In this document: positions 5,741 through 7,657 of the stretch, one piece after another
Position numbering within the stretch: the first letter of the stretch is position 1
Layout of the letters: each line of letters opens with the position of its first letter
Assembly (NCBI GenBank): GCA_021801885.1
Contig: JAKABL010000030.1
Span: 1-7,657 of the forward strand
DNA from: a bacterium
GTDB taxonomy: Bacteria > Patescibacteriota > Minisyncoccia > UBA6257 > 2-01-FULL-56-20
Reading direction: 5' to 3'
DNA length: 7,657 nucleotides
Program-made: the position numbers and the translations under genes
Notes under the pieces: model-generated
Seen by the model: only the letters and a program-made list of their open reading frames with translations
Told to the model about the DNA's origin: nothing
The model's database searches: none

Positions 5741-5760
5741 AGAGAATCACCTGCAAGAGT

Positions 5761-6405
5761 ATGAGCATCGAAGAAGATCCCATGGTAGCGGGCGAGCGCG
5801 CTCCCGCCGTTGAACGCGGCGAGGCGGGCTTGGGTGTATCGGAACGGGAAGGGCAGCATGTCGGTGCGGCGGAAGGTCCTTCCGAAGAGGGAACCGCCGC
5901 CGCGGAAACCGCCACCGAACGGGGCGAGGAGGGAAAAGAAGAAAAACTCGACGCGCTCCGTGAAGACATCACGAAGGAGGACGGGGCCGATGGCAAAGCA
6001 CCTGAGGGGCAGGCAGGAGCGCAGGGCGAACCGGAAGCAAAGACCGTAGAAGGAGCGCCCCGCGCCGCGGCCGACGATAAAAAGAAGGAAGGTACCGAGG
6101 GCGGCGGAGGCGCGAAGGGTATTGGCGGCGGGAAGATCGGTAGGCTGTTTGCGTGGGGATGGGGGAAGATCAAAGCAATCTTCACACTCGGCCTTATCGG
6201 TGCCTATGCGGGGACAGGAGCTGCGCTTCAAAAGGCGTTCAAGGTGAAAGGAAAGGGAGGGGGCGGTGGCAGTGGGGGAGGTTCTCATGGTGGGTCGTCG
6301 GGGAAGAGCTCGGGATCCGGGCATGGGGGATCGTCTGCGGGACATACGCCGTCAGGTGGCGGTAAAAAAGGAGGAGGAGGCCATGGAGGCCACGGAGGCC
6401 ATTGA
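5761..6405 (+). CDS. Acidic/Gly-rich low-complexity protein with one hydrophobic segment
   Basis: A 214-aa protein that I do not recognise. Residues 1-110 are rich in Glu/Ala/Gly/Lys/Asp, strongly charged and probably disordered (for example EERGEEGKEE-like runs around 52-62). Residues 126-157 (IGRLFAWGWGKIKAIFTLGLIGAYAGTGAAL) are the only hydrophobic part, able to cross or coat a membrane once, with basic residues on both sides. Residues 160-214 are Gly/Ser/Lys/His-rich and end in GGGGHGGHGGH; the His residues might bind metal ions. The long open frame and its polarity support a real gene, but start choice is uncertain: ATG 5761 has only weak purines before it, and ATG 5782 is an in-frame alternative. 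It is divergent from the tRNA and 54 bases upstream of the superoxide dismutase gene with no terminator between, so co-transcription with it is possible. Confidence 0.7.
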   Translation: MSIEEDPMVAGERAPAVERGEAGLGVSEREGQHVGAAEGPSEEGTAAAETATERGEEGKEEKLDALREDITKEDGADGKAPEGQAGAQGEPEAKTVEGAPRAAADDKKKEGTEGGGGAKGIGGGKIGRLFAWGWGKIKAIFTLGLIGAYAGTGAALQKAFKVKGKGGGGGSGGGSHGGSSGKSSGSGHGGSSAGHTPSGGGKKGGGGHGGHGGH

Positions 6406-6459
6406 TGGTATATACGAGAACAAAGGCCAGTACATAAATTATTTCAATAACACACTACT

Positions 6460-7104
6460 ATGAAATACGAATTGCCCGCACTGCCGTATGCGTACGATGC
6501 GCTCGAGCCGTACATCGATGCGAAGACGATGGAGATCCATCATACAAAGCACCATCAGGCATATGTGAACAACCTGAACGCCGCGCTCGAGAAGCATCCC
6601 GAGATCGCAGATAAGCCGCTCGAGGAGCTGCTTGCGGCGATCGACACCGTGCCGGAGGATATCCGGACCGCGGTGCGGAACCACGGCGGGGGCCATATGA
6701 ACCATTCGTTCTTCTGGACGATCATGGGACCCGATGCGGCAAAGGCATCGGCATCGGCCGGTTCGGAAGGGGGCGCGGAGCCTTCGGGAGATCTCGGGAA
6801 GGCCATTGCGGACGCCTTCGGCGGATTCGCCGCATATAAAGAGGCGTTCGAGAAGGCGGCGGCCGGGGTATTCGGTTCGGGATGGGCTTGGCTCGTGCGG
6901 GACGACGCCGGTGGGCTCACGATCATGACGACCCCCAACCAGGACAGTCCGCTCATGACGGGCGCGCGTCCCGTGCTCGGGCTCGATGTATGGGAGCACG
7001 CGTACTATCTCAAGCATCAATCGGATAGAAAGGGCTACATCGGCGACTGGTGGCGCGTGGTCAATTGGGCGCGCGCGGAGGAGTATTATCGGGCGGCGAA
7101 ATAG
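6460..7104 (+). CDS. sodA: Superoxide dismutase, Mn-type (Fe/Mn family)
   Basis: A complete 214-aa cytoplasmic enzyme that converts superoxide to oxygen and hydrogen peroxide. It aligns from the start with Mn-type enzymes (MKYELPALPYAYDALEP). The four metal ligands are visible: His27 (MEIHHTKHH), His82 (GGGHMNHSFFW), and Asp176 and His180 in DVWEHAYYLK. GGH before the second His and Gln161 in NQDSPL point to the manganese or cambialistic type; Fe enzymes usually place this Gln in the N-terminal half. Residues 95-110 (KASASAGSEGGAEPSG) are a Gly/Ser/Ala-rich loop longer than in the Escherichia coli protein. The start at 6460 is fixed by the conserved N-terminus; the leader (AT-rich, ending aacacactact) has no Shine-Dalgarno. 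It may be co-transcribed with the gene at 5761. The peroxide formed could be removed by the Bcp-type enzyme encoded at the left edge. Confidence 0.95.
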   Translation: MKYELPALPYAYDALEPYIDAKTMEIHHTKHHQAYVNNLNAALEKHPEIADKPLEELLAAIDTVPEDIRTAVRNHGGGHMNHSFFWTIMGPDAAKASASAGSEGGAEPSGDLGKAIADAFGGFAAYKEAFEKAAAGVFGSGWAWLVRDDAGGLTIMTTPNQDSPLMTGARPVLGLDVWEHAYYLKHQSDRKGYIGDWWRVVNWARAEEYYRAAK

Positions 7105-7123
7105 CGGAATAGCCGAATGAATA

Positions 7124-7154
7124 AAAAAGGACGTGGATGATCCACGTCCTTTTT
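7124..7154. terminator. Perfect bidirectional terminator between sodA and fmt
   Basis: A 14-bp perfect inverted repeat (aaaaaggacgtgga with tccacgtccttttt) around a 3-base loop. It reads as a GC-core hairpin followed by T-run on both strands, so it ends the + strand sodA transcript and the minus-strand fmt transcript. Confidence 0.93.
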
Positions 7155-7155
7155 G

Positions 7156-7657
7156 CTAGTGCGGCATCCTTCGCGGCCGATCGCCCTCCTTTTGGATGAG
7201 CGTAAGGCGGAGCGTGCCGTGCGGGTCGAGGGTCGCCTCAAGGAGTTTGATACGGACGCCGTCGCGGAGGGTCCATGCGCCGGGTTCGGGATTGAGCGCG
7301 AGGATCTTCCGGAGAACGGTGTCGCCACCCTCGCCGCGTTCGGCGGCACCAAGGGCGGTCTCGTCCACGAATCCGTCCTGCGTGGAGAATTTTTTCGTGA
7401 AGGTGGCTTTGGTGTCATCCTGCGGAACGCCGTGCACGGTGCCGGCGAAAAAATCCGGAAGCGTTTGCGCGAGAAGATCGCCGGCAAGGGCGGCGAGATG
7501 CGCTTCGAGCACAAGATAGGAATCGTCTTGCGCGATCGGGGCGGAGGCGCGGGCAAGGACGGGGCCATGGTCCATCTTTGCGTCCATGAGATAAAGCGAC
7601 ACGCCGCTTTCCCGTTCCCCGGCGAGGATCGCCGACTGGATCGGTGATGCGCCCCGG
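7156..7657 (-). CDS. fmt: Methionyl-tRNA formyltransferase (C-terminal part, 5' truncated by window edge)
   Basis: The minus-strand frame is open from the right edge to TAG at 7156-7158, giving the last 166 residues of about 310. The visible start RGASPIQSAILAGERESGV followed by SLYLMDAKMDHGPVL is the end of the catalytic formyl-transferase domain (compare RGAAPIQRAILAG and MDAGLDTGDIL in other Fmt proteins). A Gln-rich/acidic helix region follows, then the C-terminal OB-like tRNA-binding domain with ATFTKKFSTQDGFVDE, RKILALNPEPGAWT and KLLEATLD. Fmt formylates initiator Met-tRNA in the cytoplasm using 10-formyl-tetrahydrofolate. The catalytic Asn/His/Asp segment lies outside the window. TAG is two bases from the shared terminator. 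The OB domain lacks the usual IDW tripeptide (here VDE), a minor divergence. Confidence 0.93.
   Translation of the reverse strand, partial: RGASPIQSAILAGERESGVSLYLMDAKMDHGPVLARASAPIAQDDSYLVLEAHLAALAGDLLAQTLPDFFAGTVHGVPQDDTKATFTKKFSTQDGFVDETALGAAERGEGGDTVLRKILALNPEPGAWTLRDGVRIKLLEATLDPHGTLRLTLIQKEGDRPRRMPH

Noticed and set aside
5734..6345. 203-aa minus-strand frame opposite the acidic/Gly-rich gene
   Set aside because: Arg/Pro/Phe-rich shadow with no start signal, and it would overlap the divergent promoter region. I keep the plus-strand gene, though with reduced confidence because both are low-complexity.

Overview
The window looks like a piece of a chromosome from an uncultivated, fairly GC-rich bacterium, most plausibly a member of the Patescibacteria/CPR (Parcubacteria-like). 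This is inference. The grounds are very compact intergenic gaps, several genes that start in AT-rich leaders with no visible Shine-Dalgarno, low-complexity membrane or secreted proteins of unknown family, and recognisable housekeeping genes that look ordinary. The code is standard: TGA ends two genes and no in-frame TGA is needed anywhere.

Layout, left to right. (1) 1-219: C-terminal end of a Bcp-type peroxiredoxin. (2) 289-825: membrane-anchored protein of the COG4315/Lipoprotein_15 secreted-repeat family, closed by a terminator. (3) 950-2952: a two-gene operon joined by an ATGA stop/start overlap. It encodes an unrecognised 272-aa protein and a 395-aa protein with a divergent J-domain (HPD motif) followed by coiled coils; a strong terminator closes it. 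(4) 3031-3231: a gap with no credible gene, but whose sequence folds into a nested, closed, multi-branched structure, a candidate structured RNA. (5) 3225-4151, minus strand: a secreted Gly-rich and Gln-rich repeat protein. (6) 4335-5522, minus strand: a GT4-type glycosyltransferase with its own terminator, and behind it, also on the minus strand, a tRNA-Gln(UUG). (7) 5761-6405: an acidic/Gly-rich low-complexity protein with one hydrophobic segment, divergent from the tRNA. (8) 6460-7104: a Mn-type superoxide dismutase. (9) A perfect bidirectional terminator, then the C-terminal half of methionyl-tRNA formyltransferase (fmt) on the minus strand, running off the right edge.

Three of the genes (Bcp peroxiredoxin, COG4315 protein, superoxide dismutase) fit an oxidant-defence or cell-surface theme, but they are separate transcription units and nothing ties them into one system. 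The parts that known families do not explain are the J-domain/unknown operon, the structured intergenic segment at 3031-3231, and the two low-complexity proteins at 3225-4151 and 5761-6405. I see no CRISPR array, insertion sequence, phage gene, toxin-antitoxin pair or defence island.
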